A stretch of DNA of 46,218 nucleotides. It comes from an uncultured Roseburia sp. Lineage in GTDB: Bacteria > Bacillota > Clostridia > Lachnospirales > Lachnospiraceae. The stretch spans positions 1 through 46,218 of the forward strand of contig UQAQ01000023.1 in the NCBI GenBank assembly GCA_900539115.1, in the 5' to 3' direction. Of the stretch, positions 34,994 to 44,203 are shown piece after piece (the stretch's first letter is position 1; each line of letters opens with the position of its first letter). A program made the position numbers and the translations under genes. Below the pieces are notes generated by a model that was not told where the DNA came from, ran no database searches, and saw only the letters and a program-made list of their open reading frames with translations.

Positions 34994-35024
34994 TCCCTCC
35001 TTACCGCAATACTTACCGCAACGA

Positions 35025-35651
35025 TTAGAATAACTGTCCCGGAAGTTTTAATTTTTCCTTGGGTGGAAACATTTTATCAAACTCCTCCGCAGCTTTCTCA
35101 TCGACGAAATATCCTTTCGGCGGTGTGTATTCTCCGGTAATACCGTCGAGATATCCCGAAATCAGCTCCCTGCACAAAAAGAAAGAAGCATCTTCTCCCT
35201 CCGGCAGTCCATGATAGCGTATTCCAAACTCACTTGCCGGCCGAAAACCGCTTTTTCCGTAAAAGTCTATGTTTCCTTCAAAGCAAAGTGCTCCGCATCC
35301 CAGTTCTGCTGCCCTTTCAAGAGAATGATCAAGTAAAATTTTTCCATACCCCATTCTCTTGAACTCCGGGAGGATACTGATCGGGCCCATCGTCATAATA
35401 GGCATTTTTCTGTCATCGTCGGATTGGATCACTGCTCGCATAAATATATTCTGTCCAACGATTATTCCATCTTTTTCCAGTACAAGATCAAGTTCCGGCA
35501 CAAAATCCGGATCTTTTCTCAGTTCATGCAATACAAAGTGCTCCAGGCATCCCGGACGATATACATTCCAGAATGACTCTCTTACCAGGTTTTCTACTTC
35601 GCGATATTCCGTTTCGTTTTCCAAACGAATGTTTAAGTTGTTTTTATTCAT
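35025..35651 (-). CDS. GNAT-family N-acetyltransferase (YhbS-like)
   Basis: 208 residues. The acetyl-CoA-binding core is visible: GPISILPEFKRMGYGKILLDHSLERA (R/QxxGxG/A motif, about 90-115) followed by FEGNIDFYGKSGFRPASEFGI. The C-terminal extension (CRELISGYLDGITGEYTPPKGYF) is typical of YhbS-type members. The acceptor substrate is unknown. GGAG precedes the ATG. Its promoter appears to be at 35907-35935, giving a leader of about 250 nt that contains the structured RNA candidate. Confidence 0.9.
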   Translation of the reverse strand: MNKNNLNIRLENETEYREVENLVRESFWNVYRPGCLEHFVLHELRKDPDFVPELDLVLEKDGIIVGQNIFMRAVIQSDDDRKMPIMTMGPISILPEFKRMGYGKILLDHSLERAAELGCGALCFEGNIDFYGKSGFRPASEFGIRYHGLPEGEDASFFLCRELISGYLDGITGEYTPPKGYFVDEKAAEEFDKMFPPKEKLKLPGQLF

Positions 35652-35676
35652 TCTTTATTCTCCGTTCTACTTTTGT

Positions 35677-35806
35677 CGGCTTAAAGCCGGCGTCCGTCGG
35701 ACGTCGCCTGCCTCCTGAAAATTGTCAACTACAATTGCCTTTCCGGCGGGAGGTCTGTGTGAGATCGTGTCAGCGCAAACCTCCCGGTCAGCCCACAATC
35801 TCCAAG
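35677..35806 (-). ncRNA. Structured RNA candidate in the GNAT leader
   Basis: On the minus strand CTTGGAGATTGT (35795-35806) pairs over 12 bp with ACAATTTTCAGG (35714-35725), closing a domain that contains an 11-bp GC-rich hairpin (35776-35786 with 35737-35747). Two more hairpins follow: GGCG-GTCC/GGAC-GCC (35689-35708) and CGGCTTTAAGCCG (35677-35689). The region has its own promoter and is far more GC-rich than the bases around it. It has no intrinsic terminator before the GNAT gene, so it is either a cis-regulatory leader or a processed RNA. A relation to the raiA-motif RNA of Firmicutes is a guess that I cannot test. Confidence 0.5.
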
Positions 35807-35906
35807 GTGTTGTTCTTCTTCAAACAGCAATATCTCCTTTAATAATATAATGTGCGGTCATCCGCATTTTTTATAATAAGAGAACAAAGTGCCCCCTTAC
35901 TCACTA

Positions 35907-35935
35907 AGTATAGCACAACAGCCTCACGACAACAA
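35907..35935 (-). promoter_or_regulatory. Promoter of the structured leader / GNAT gene
   Basis: On the minus strand TTGTTG (35930-35935), 17 bp, TATACT (35907-35912). The -35 lies inside the last codons of the thioesterase gene. The start would be near 35900. Confidence 0.65.
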
Positions 35936-36352
35936 CTGTTGTTTCCGGCTGATAATTGCCTCATAAAATTCCGGATATTTCTTTTTCAGATTGATCGGAC
36001 GTCCGTCCGGGTCCACAAAGCAGTGTTCGGAATGTGCCACGCACACACAGGTGCCATCTGCTTTTTCCATCTCATACAAAAGTTTTAACCGTACTCCTTT
36101 ACACTCTTCCACCGAGACAACGATCCGTATTTCATCGGCAAATGTGGTCGTATTTTTATACTTACAGCTGACTTCTGTCACCGGTGAGATCACACCGATC
36201 TCTTCCAGTTTGTCATAATCCCAGCCAATCTGCTTCAGGAAATCCACCCGTGCTTCTTCCATCCAGCGGATGTAATTGGAATGATGGGTAATTCCCATTT
36301 TGTCTGTTTCATAATATTGAACCGTGTGGTTGTAACCTTTATGTAAATCCAT
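35924..36352 (-). CDS. Acyl-CoA thioesterase, hot-dog fold (YbgC/FadM type)
   Basis: 142 residues. The 4HBT-type active site is YYETDKMGITHHSNYIRWMEEARVDFL, with the catalytic Asp in ETDKMG followed by the H-x-N-Y motif. Members hydrolyse acyl-CoA or acyl-carrier thioesters in the cytoplasm. The ATG comes 1 bp after the stop of the phosphatase-HAD gene, whose last codons contain its GGAGG site, so the two are translationally coupled. The substrate is unknown. Confidence 0.92.
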   Translation of the reverse strand: MDLHKGYNHTVQYYETDKMGITHHSNYIRWMEEARVDFLKQIGWDYDKLEEIGVISPVTEVSCKYKNTTTFADEIRIVVSVEECKGVRLKLLYEMEKADGTCVCVAHSEHCFVDPDGRPINLKKKYPEFYEAIISRKQQLLS

Positions 36353-36353
36353 T

Positions 36354-37535
36354 TTATGCCTCCAAATAATTTATTACATTCAACAGTGTAGCAAGCACCA
36401 CTTCCGAACGTTCCCGCATTTCTTCATTTGCTGGAAGAAGATCCGGAACCATGATGGTACGTAGTCCGCCACTTTGCGACGCGCGGATGCCATTGTAAGA
36501 ATCCTCGATACCAAAAGCACGCTCCGGCGTTACCCCCAGTTCTTCACAGGCTTTCAGGAAAATATCCGGAGCCGGTTTGCTTCGCTCTACCATATCACCA
36601 CAGATCACAACATCAAAATAGGGAAGGATCTTTGCATCCCTTAACTGGCTCATCACCGTCTCTTTTCTTGTAGAGGACGCCAAAGCAATTTTCTTTCCTT
36701 TGTCCTTTAAATATGTGAGAAGCTCTACTACTCCCGGTTTCATCGGAAGTCTTCCACCGTCGTATTTTTCGTGATACATTGCCGATGCCTCTTTGGCATA
36801 CGTATCATAAGGGAAATCTTCCCCATATGTCTCCTGCATGATTTCTTTCGTCCGCACTTTCGTTGTGCCGGTGCACGCAAGAAGAGCCTCTTCAATATTT
36901 TCAATGTTATATTTTTCCGCAAGTTCCAGCCAGCAGTCGATCGTCACCCGCTCTGAATCAAAGATCACACCATCCATGTCAAAAACTACCGCATCATACG
37001 AAAAATCAAACATCGTTACGCTGCAGTTCTTTACGCCATAGGCCGCATATTCTTCATTTGTCATATCTCCAAAATACGAACGGATCACACGCGATATGCC
37101 ATTGTGCGCCACCAGAATATAATTTTTATCTGTTGCCTTTAATTCATCGAGCAGATTGTAAATGCGCTGCGCCAGTTGAAACATCGATTCGCCTTTTCCG
37201 TAGCGCGTTAAGAATTCTTTTTTCGCCTCATGAAACTCTTTGGAATTTCGCGGAGAAGCCCCTTCCCACACACCAAAGTTCTGCTCTACTAACCTCGGTT
37301 CAACCTGTAATGGGATTCCGGTCATTTCTGCGATATGCTGTGCCGTCTGTTTTGCGCGCAAAAGAGGCGAACACAGGATAAGATCCGCAGAAATCCCACT
37401 CTCCACAATATTTTTTCCGGTTTCCTCCGCCTGCTTATGTCCTTTTTCCGTCAACGGCACATCGGTCTGACCGCAGATCTGGTCGGTAACATTCCACTCA
37501 CTCTCTCCATGACGAACAAAATATATTTTTCCCAT
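36354..37535 (-). CDS. Fusion of histidine phosphatase and HAD hydrolase
   Basis: 393 residues from the ATG at 37535 (AAAGGAA upstream). Residues 1-178 are a phosphoglycerate-mutase-type histidine phosphatase: VRHGESEWN with His9, SPLLRAKQTA, and the second His144 in LVAHNG. Residues 181-393 are a HAD hydrolase of the beta-phosphoglucomutase group: DMDGVIFDSE (Asp186, Asp188), LASSTRK, and SKPAPDIFLKA followed by GIEDSYNGI. The domains join with almost no linker, and both active sites look complete. One polypeptide could remove phosphate from a shared set of sugar phosphates. It is between eamA and the thioesterase in an apparent operon. Confidence 0.93.
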   Translation of the reverse strand: MGKIYFVRHGESEWNVTDQICGQTDVPLTEKGHKQAEETGKNIVESGISADLILCSPLLRAKQTAQHIAEMTGIPLQVEPRLVEQNFGVWEGASPRNSKEFHEAKKEFLTRYGKGESMFQLAQRIYNLLDELKATDKNYILVAHNGISRVIRSYFGDMTNEEYAAYGVKNCSVTMFDFSYDAVVFDMDGVIFDSERVTIDCWLELAEKYNIENIEEALLACTGTTKVRTKEIMQETYGEDFPYDTYAKEASAMYHEKYDGGRLPMKPGVVELLTYLKDKGKKIALASSTRKETVMSQLRDAKILPYFDVVICGDMVERSKPAPDIFLKACEELGVTPERAFGIEDSYNGIRASQSGGLRTIMVPDLLPANEEMRERSEVVLATLLNVINYLEA

Positions 37536-37551
37536 AACGTTTCCTTTCTTT

Positions 37552-38415
37552 TTATAACACCGCAAGGATCATTGTGCCTGCCACGATACACAGCAGTCCG
37601 AGAACTGCCTTTTTGGTAAGTTTCTCGTGAAATACGATCCACGAGAAGGCAATCGTTACCAATATGCTCAGTTTATCAATCGGCACGACCACACTCGCGG
37701 GTCCTTCCTTTAATGCCCGGTAATAACACATCCACGAAGCGCCGGTAGCAAGCCCGGACAAAAGAATAAATACCAATTCTTTTCCTTCGATTTGTTTTAC
37801 TGATTTTCGTTTTCCGGTCGCAACTACCATCATCCATGCCATCAAAAGTACCACGGTTGTACGAATCGCCGTTCCCAGATTGGAATCTATATTTTCAATT
37901 CCTATTTTTCCGAGAATTGCCGTAAGACTTGCAAATACCGCCGAAAAAACCGCATAAATAAGCCAGTCTTTTTTCTCTGTTTTCACTTCCGTCGTTACCT
38001 TTTTCGTGATCATGAGCATGGTTCCCAGACCGATCAAAACAATGGATATCACTTTGCCTGCCGTCATTCCCTCATGTAGAAAGATGAGCGCCAGTAAAAT
38101 AGTCAGCATCGTACTCGATTTATCGATCGGCACCACTTTATTGACATTTCCCTTTTGCAATGCGTGAAAATAGCACAGCCAGGAAGCCCCGGTAGCAAGT
38201 CCAGATAATACCAGAAACAGAAATGTCTTACCGCTGATCTGCGTAATCTGTCCTCCGGTTCCGGTAATCAACACCATCAGCCAGGAAAAGACAAGTACCA
38301 CGATCGTTCGGATCGCTGTCCCGACATCGGAATCCGTTTTCTTAATTCCACACTTTGCTAAAATTGCCGTTATTCCGGCAAAAAACGACGAACCAATGGC
38401 ATATAACATCCACAT
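37552..38415 (-). CDS. EamA-family transporter (DMT superfamily)
   Basis: 287 residues from the ATG at 38415, placed 8 bp after GCGAGG; the GTG at 38424 is inside that site. Ten membrane segments in two five-segment repeats: both halves begin with YAIGSSFFAGITAILAKCGI / YAVFSAVFASLTAILGKIGI and both contain GLATGASW and PIDKxS, a clear internal duplication. Members move small metabolites across the membrane. It lies 16 bp before the phosphatase-HAD gene and 32 bp after the DUF4143 ATPase. Confidence 0.93.
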   Translation of the reverse strand: MWMLYAIGSSFFAGITAILAKCGIKKTDSDVGTAIRTIVVLVFSWLMVLITGTGGQITQISGKTFLFLVLSGLATGASWLCYFHALQKGNVNKVVPIDKSSTMLTILLALIFLHEGMTAGKVISIVLIGLGTMLMITKKVTTEVKTEKKDWLIYAVFSAVFASLTAILGKIGIENIDSNLGTAIRTTVVLLMAWMMVVATGKRKSVKQIEGKELVFILLSGLATGASWMCYYRALKEGPASVVVPIDKLSILVTIAFSWIVFHEKLTKKAVLGLLCIVAGTMILAVL

Positions 38416-38447
38416 TTTCAGCACCTCGCTTTTTTATTATGTGCTCA

Positions 38448-39671
38448 TTATATCATCCAAACAGGAATGATATAATTCTCTCTATCAATAGCCAACAATT
38501 CGGGTTTCATGCAAACGACAGCTCCTTTTGACCGTTTTGCCGATGATTTATCAAGTAATTTAAACACTTTGATAAGTTCTGATCCCGGATTGGCTGATTT
38601 CTTAATCTCAATGGGATTGAGCACGCCATCATGTTCCAAAATAATATCAATTTCTCTTGCGTCCTTATCTCGGTAATAATACATATACGGGTCTTTTCCA
38701 CAATTAAGATAGGTTTTTCTAATTTCTGCAACCACATAATTTTCAAGGATTGCCCCATTCATTGCTCCGCTTTGTAACGTCTCCGCGCTGCTCCATTTTG
38801 TCAGATAACACACCAGCCCTGTATCATAAAAATACAATTTAGGAGTTTTTACCAGTCGTTTCAACATATTATTTGAATACGGATGCAAATAAAAAATAAG
38901 TCCCAATGTTTCCAATACACCCAGCCAGCTCTTCGCCTGTTTCTGATTGATGTCTGCATCTCTGGCAATTTCCGCAATATTCAGGATCTGCCCGCATCTT
39001 GCGGCAACCGCTGTAATAAAATGCAGAAATTTAAGAGAATCTATTGCATCTGACAATTCTCTTACATCCCGTTCAATATATGTTGTCAGGTAACTGCTGT
39101 AAAAGATCTGGCTGTTACTGTTTTTTTCACTGACGATAGCCGGCATAGAACCTCGAAAGATCCGGTCAAATATTACACCGGTATCCGCCTTTGTTCGTTC
39201 TTTCCGTCTTGCAGACATTTCCTCTATATCTAAAGTAAATGGCTGCATCTCTCCACCACAGATTTCTGCCTGAGACAACGAGGTAAGTGATAATACGGCA
39301 ACCCTGCCTGCCAAGGATTCCTGGATCCCACTCATCAGTTTAAACACCTGTGAACCGGCAAGCCAAAAATCCCCCGCATTATGATATTTATCAACATGTA
39401 TTTTTATATAAGCAAATAATTCCGGAGCATACTGAACCTCGTCGATCAATATCGGCGGTTTATGCAGCTGTAAAAACATTTCCGGATCCGTCTTTGCCAG
39501 ATTTCTCTCATTCAGGTCATCTAACGATACGTAATTTCTGTCTGTGCCTTCCATCAGTTTTTGCAGCATCGTAGTTTTTCCTACCTGCCTTGGGCCTGTC
39601 ACCAGCACAACCGGATATTCCTTGGTAACTTCTAAAACAACTTTTTCCAGATTTCTTGCTATATATCTCAC
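38448..39671 (-). CDS. AAA ATPase with DUF4143 domain
   Basis: 407 residues from a GTG at 39671, supported by GAGGTGAT; an earlier GTG at 39680 lacks a site. Walker A GPRQVGKTT (26-34), Walker B ILIDEVQYA and sensor LAGSQVFKLM make the N-terminal P-loop domain. A winged helix (ILNIAEIARDADINQKQAKSWLGVL) follows, then DUF4143 with a PDDEXK-like core (AREIDIILEHDGVLNPIEIKKS). This widespread family is often found alone and has no proven role; its nuclease-like tail has led to defence or toxin-antitoxin suggestions. A palindrome overlaps its promoter. Confidence 0.9.
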   Translation of the reverse strand: MRYIARNLEKVVLEVTKEYPVVLVTGPRQVGKTTMLQKLMEGTDRNYVSLDDLNERNLAKTDPEMFLQLHKPPILIDEVQYAPELFAYIKIHVDKYHNAGDFWLAGSQVFKLMSGIQESLAGRVAVLSLTSLSQAEICGGEMQPFTLDIEEMSARRKERTKADTGVIFDRIFRGSMPAIVSEKNSNSQIFYSSYLTTYIERDVRELSDAIDSLKFLHFITAVAARCGQILNIAEIARDADINQKQAKSWLGVLETLGLIFYLHPYSNNMLKRLVKTPKLYFYDTGLVCYLTKWSSAETLQSGAMNGAILENYVVAEIRKTYLNCGKDPYMYYYRDKDAREIDIILEHDGVLNPIEIKKSANPGSELIKVFKLLDKSSAKRSKGAVVCMKPELLAIDRENYIIPVWMI

Positions 39672-39681
39672 ACTGATCACC

Positions 39682-39734
39682 TCGGCTATTTTTTACTTCA
39701 ATTACATTTTAGCCGATTTTTCTCAAAAAATCAA
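39682..39734 (-). promoter_or_regulatory. DUF4143 gene promoter with inverted repeat
   Basis: On the minus strand TTGATT (39729-39734), 17 bp, TAAAAT (39706-39711). TCGGCTA and TAGCCGA (39710-39716 and 39682-39688) form a 7-bp inverted repeat from the -10 box to the ribosome site, suited to autoregulation or a leader hairpin. Confidence 0.6.
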
Positions 39735-39755
39735 CCCCTGTACATCTTCCTGTTA

Positions 39756-40931
39756 TTATTTTTTCAAAAATTTTTTATAGGTGAAATCAATCGCAAATGC
39801 CCCAAGAGGAGCTGTAAGGACGATAGCCAGCACAGAGACTGCCAGCACAGCTTCTCCACACGCGAAGCCCAGCGCGAGCGGGATTCCACCGATTGCCGCC
39901 TGAACCGTCGCTTTGGGCGTATATGCCAGCATGGTAAACAGCCTTTCTTTTCCCTTAATCTCGGTTCCAAGCAGGCACACTAATACTCCGAGCATTCGAA
40001 ATACCAAAGCACCGGCGATAACAATAAGCGCTTTTATTCCTACCTTTCCCACATATCCAATATTAACCGTCGCACCTACTAATACAAATAAGAACACCTC
40101 TGCTGCCACCCATAATTTCCCATATTTTGCAGAAAGCCTATTTGCCACAACTTCTCTTTTCTTCTGTAGTCCGATCCCGATAAACATAACTGCGATCAGC
40201 GCAGAAAATGTGATCGGTATCGCAAGATAATCTTCCAGCACCACAAGCTGAAAGGATATACTGAGAATAATAAGCACTTTCGAAGTATCCCGCATATGTA
40301 TTTTCTGAAAGAAACAGGCCAGTAATACACCGATTCCAAGCCCAATTGCAATTCCTAAAAGGATCGACACCGGGATATTGATAAAGCGGATGGCAGAAGC
40401 CCCTGTCCCCTGCATCATTCCGGTAAATGTCGAAAATAGTACGATGACATAGACATCATCGACCGAAGCCCCTGCCAAGATCAACTGCGGGATCCCTTCT
40501 TTCACACCATAGCCTTCATCCATAAGTTTTACCATTCTCGGCACGACGACCGCCGGGGAAACCGCTGCAAGAACAGCCCCCATAACTGCTGCCTCCAATA
40601 TCGATAAGCCCATCAGTTTCGGAGCCAGCAGTAACATTCCGAACAATTCAAAACTCGCCGGCACAAAACACATAAGAACCGCCGGTCTTCCTATCTTTTT
40701 CAGACCTGACAGATCAAGCCCAAGTCCTGCTCTTGTCAGTATAATAATCAGTGCTATCTTTCGAAGCTCTGCCGAAATCCCAAGGATGCTTGGATCCAGC
40801 AGATCCAACACATATGGTCCGAGAACTATTCCCGTCGCCAGCATCCCTAACAATCCGGGAAGTTTCATTTTCTGACAGAGCCATCCCATCGACATTCCCA
40901 CCAACAGAATCAACGCAATACTTAATAACAT
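39756..40931 (-). CDS. Cation:proton antiporter (CPA2/KefB-like)
   Basis: 391 residues from the ATG at 40931 with AAAGGAGG upstream. About 12 membrane segments. The family core is visible: GLLGMLATGIVLGPYVL, LIIILTRAGLGLDL, and the ion-binding stretch LILAGASVDDVYVIVLFST, with an Asp pair in the membrane. No C-terminal TrkA/RCK regulatory domain, so it is a short, ungated form. The fluoride riboswitch in its leader links it to fluoride stress; such antiporters are known in fluoride riboswitch regulons, though crcB and CLC-F are more usual. Confidence 0.93.
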   Translation of the reverse strand: MLLSIALILLVGMSMGWLCQKMKLPGLLGMLATGIVLGPYVLDLLDPSILGISAELRKIALIIILTRAGLGLDLSGLKKIGRPAVLMCFVPASFELFGMLLLAPKLMGLSILEAAVMGAVLAAVSPAVVVPRMVKLMDEGYGVKEGIPQLILAGASVDDVYVIVLFSTFTGMMQGTGASAIRFINIPVSILLGIAIGLGIGVLLACFFQKIHMRDTSKVLIILSISFQLVVLEDYLAIPITFSALIAVMFIGIGLQKKREVVANRLSAKYGKLWVAAEVFLFVLVGATVNIGYVGKVGIKALIVIAGALVFRMLGVLVCLLGTEIKGKERLFTMLAYTPKATVQAAIGGIPLALGFACGEAVLAVSVLAIVLTAPLGAFAIDFTYKKFLKK

Positions 40932-40954
40932 ATCATTTCCTCCTTTAACCGCAG

Positions 40955-41003
40955 AAAAAGCTGACACCTTCTGCGGTTAATTAAATCGCAGAAGTCATCA
41001 GCT
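40955..41003 (-). terminator. Riboswitch-controlled terminator
   Basis: On the minus strand AAGCTGATGACTTCTGCG pairs imperfectly with CGCAGAAGGTGTCAGCTT and is followed by TTTTT. The left arm is the 3' part of the fluoride aptamer, so terminator and aptamer exclude each other: fluoride binding should let transcription continue into the antiporter gene. Confidence 0.88.
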
Positions 41004-41056
41004 TTTATAAGCGGTTTAAGCATCTAGCTGCTTAGGGAGAACTTCATTCCCTTGTT
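40988..41056 (-). promoter_or_regulatory. Fluoride riboswitch (crcB motif)
   Basis: On the minus strand the leader carries GGGAATGAAGTTCTCCC, a short variable hairpin, AAACCGCTTATAAAAGCTGATGA split around the pseudoknot, and CTTCTGC. These match the conserved parts of the crcB motif (GGxxATGxxxTxCxCC ... AACCGC ... GCTGATGACTxCTxC). It lies between a strong promoter and a terminator that reuses its 3' part. Recognition is by sequence pattern, without a covariance search. Confidence 0.9.
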
Positions 41057-41065
41057 TTGTAAAAT

Positions 41066-41094
41066 ACTATAGCATATCCAATCCGGCCTGTCAA
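41066..41094 (-). promoter_or_regulatory. Promoter of the fluoride riboswitch-antiporter unit
   Basis: On the minus strand TTGACA (41089-41094), 17 bp, TATAGT (41066-41071). The start is near 41059, right at the 5' edge of the aptamer. The -35 lies only 8 bp past the stop of the upstream surface-protein gene. Confidence 0.88.
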
Positions 41095-41101
41095 GGACAA
41101 G

Positions 41102-44100
41102 TCAGTTTGCGTTCGTAATATCCAAATCCTTGACGACGGCATCATTTGTGACACTCACTTTCTCATCCTCGTCCATAATCACATTGGATCTATATACTTT
41201 CATAGTATACTCGCCCGATTCGAGATAAAACACATAATTACCTTCCTCATCCACAGCACACGATGTCAGATAACGGTTATCTTTTTTTTGATACAAATTA
41301 ATCCATGTGCTGCGGTCTGCACTTTCTCCATTAATTTTACAATTTCCTGTCAGCTTATACACGTTCATATTCATGACAATCTCGTCAGTGTCCTCTTTTA
41401 CCGTAATCGTCTTACCCTGCACACTTGGCATACCTTCGTAAGTTTCAAATTGGTATGTCCCCAGAGGCAGCGCCATAGCCATTGAAAAACCTACGGAGTC
41501 CTCGTCCTCTTCTCCATACAGATAATACATTTGCTTGCTTTCCTGGTTTAGCAACGTGACTTGCTGTGTAAGAGGAATCAGCTGATCCTGCGCATCGTAC
41601 ATTTTTATCTTTTTGTATTTCACTGGCATCGTTAAATCCTTTACAACATCAGAATCCGTAACCGTAACCTCTGCAATCTTCTTTTCACCGTAGTAAAACT
41701 GATAGGTACCCGGTAAAGCAGAAAAATTGTAGCCGGATGTCCCCTCACTCCATCTTGTCAGTGAAAGATTTTTATACACCGTATCCTCTTTCTTGACCAC
41801 AATATCGTAGTTATATACACTTTTCGGGATCCGGACCCCTTTCATATCAAGCAGTTCGCCTTTGCATGTATAGCTAACATAATCTTTTTCCATGTCACCA
41901 AGCGTTACTTCAATGGTATCAATAACCGTTCCGTCTTTTTGCACTTTATAAGTACCCGGTTTGAGATAAACCTTGTAGCTTCCATATGCTGCATATGGCT
42001 GCTCATACACTTCGGGATCCTCTGTATTTACAAATTTATAATATCCGGAACCTTTTCCGAAAACCATTCCGAGTTCCATCGTAATATCGTGAGTTCCACT
42101 CTTCGTTACGGTTATCGTATCAACCAACGTGTTAACTGCTACCACGTTATAGATTCCCTTTTCCAAATAAGACCAATACCTAATCTCTGTCCCACTATAA
42201 TCGCTTTCATTGGCAATTGTTTGTGTATCATCCTGTGAATCAAACCAAAATGCCGGGACATCTTTCGACTGAACGCCCTTCCGGGTCACTTTGCCCATAA
42301 TCTTATAAACCGGAAGTGACTCATTCCACTGCAAGTCCTCGTCTTCTACCGTAAACGATTTTCCCAGATTAAACTGATACGTTCCCTTAATCAACTTCTT
42401 CGAGAAATATCCCTCTGAATCGGTCTTAACTGTTTCCTGTGATCCACCTTCCTGCTCCAGTATTATGCTTACATCTGAAATCGGAACCCCATCTGCCGTT
42501 GTCAGTTTTCCGGATACCTGATACGTTCTTTGTCTTTGTATCAGTTTATATTCCTGCGTAAGTTCCTTCCCGTCCACCGTCACGACAATATCAAACGTAT
42601 AATATCCCGGATCCTCTTTATTTTCATAAAAAGATTCTTCATGCCATACCACATTTCGTATCTCATTGTCCTTATAGTAGGCATTATTATAAACCGTGCG
42701 ATAAATATTCAGCTCTTCTGGAAGGTTTTCAAAAATATCTTTTAACGATTTTCCTTTTTCCAATTTCGGCTCATAGACGAAACACCATTCATTGGATACC
42801 ATATCACCGGTTACTTCACCTTTTGTTGAGGTAAACGCATCTACATCAAAATAACGATCTGATTTTTTGTAGCCATAAAAATACCCGGAACCAATTTCCA
42901 AATTCCCTTTTTTAAAAGATTGATTTATAAAGAATGCATACCCTTGATTCCACTTCCGTATCTCCACATCTATCGTAACCGTTTCTTCCTCATAAACACC
43001 AACGATCGAAACTTTCTCCGCCTCTGCAATCTTCGATATGTCAATTTCTTTATCTTTAAAATAATAAGTTTCACCACCATAAGCTACATTTCGTTCCAAC
43101 TCATAGGTCTTGTCATCCGCCTGCAGCGATAATACCGTCAGACCATTGCTCAAATTGCCGGGGTTGTTCGGATACTCCGGCACACCAAGCATCATCTTAA
43201 CCGTTTCCGTATATTCTTTGCCGTCCTGCTCCACCGTCAGCGCAAACGAATAATAGGGATCTTCTCCCTCTTTCTCATTCCAGACAATATCTGAAATTCC
43301 TTTCACTTCCGCTTTTTTCCCATAACAATACACCGTAAAAGAACATTTTGACACATCCGGTACAACCTCCTTTAATGACGTTGCCCCTTCCTGCGTTACA
43401 TAAATATTAGTATACGCTAAAGAATAGGAAGTAACCTCTTTGTCAAATGTAACAGAACTGATCACAAATGGCTCCGACTCCGCATAAAGTCCCTGATAAT
43501 GGTTCTCCGGTTTTATCGTCGGTTTCGGAGACGGAGTAGCCGGCTGCTGTGAAGCGGTCGGTGTCGGTTCTACCGATGGCGCCGGTGTCTGAGACGGATC
43601 GCTCGTTGGTTCCGGTGTCGGTTTTACCGATGGCGCCGGTGTCTGAGACGGATTGCTCGTTGGTTCCGGTGTCGGTTTTACCGATGGCAGCGGGATCTCA
43701 GAAGGATTCGCAGTTTGGGATATCACAGGCGGAACCGGCTGCTGTGATACTGTCGGTGCCTGACTTGGTACCTGTGTTGGTTCCGTCGTTGTCTTTCCGT
43801 TATTCGGATTGTCGTTATCATGTGTCGCCGCTTTTTTTACGGTAACTTTGCAAACATATTTTTTCTTTCCAATTTTTGCTTGAACTTTAGCTTTACCAGC
43901 CTTTTTCCCTTAATAATAACACCGGTCTTTTTCTTTTTACTTAATGTAACATTCTTCTTACCGGATGTAATATTCCATTTTACTTTCTTCTTGTTATTTT
44001 TCAATTGAATCTTAACGGCCTCTCCCACTGCCACCGTTACCGCTTTCTTGCTTAGTTTTACCTTCTTTTTTGCTGCAAAAGCACTCTGTGGGATCACAGA

Positions 44101-44154
44101 AACTACCATGACAAAAACAAGCAAAAGAGCAAAACCTTTTTTTATCTTCTTCAT
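41102..44154 (-). pseudogene. Cell-surface protein gene with a single-base frameshift
   Basis: The start at 44154 encodes a signal peptide (MKKIKKGFALLLVFVMVVSV... SAFA) and a Big2-like Ig module, but the frame ends at 43837. Shifting one base at the A5 run (43902-43906) restores KGKKAGKAKVQAKIGKKKY and a frame that stays open to 41102. That part has a Pro/Thr linker (18-residue repeats), then about 800 residues of repeated beta domains, including carboxypeptidase-regulatory-like folds (YQVSGKLTTADGVPISDVSI, and several ...GTYQF... strands). No LPXTG or membrane end is seen. The long intact downstream frame suggests a recent mutation, a switchable A tract or a sequence error. Confidence 0.8.
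43560..43721. repeat. 54-bp tandem repeat in the Pro/Thr linker
   Basis: Units start at 43560, 43614 and 43668 (period 54 bp, 18 codons), encoding PEPTSNPSQTPAPSVKPT-like segments. The first two are nearly identical; the third diverges at its end. Length variation between strains is likely. Confidence 0.88.
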
Positions 44155-44203
44155 ACTATATACCTCCGTTTTTTCATTCTAAATTTTTAATAATTTTAGA
44201 TAT

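Noticed and set aside
43549..43845. Plus-strand repetitive ORF with SVLPMAPVSETD repeats
   Set aside because: It is the antisense reading of the Pro/Thr linker repeats of the surface protein.
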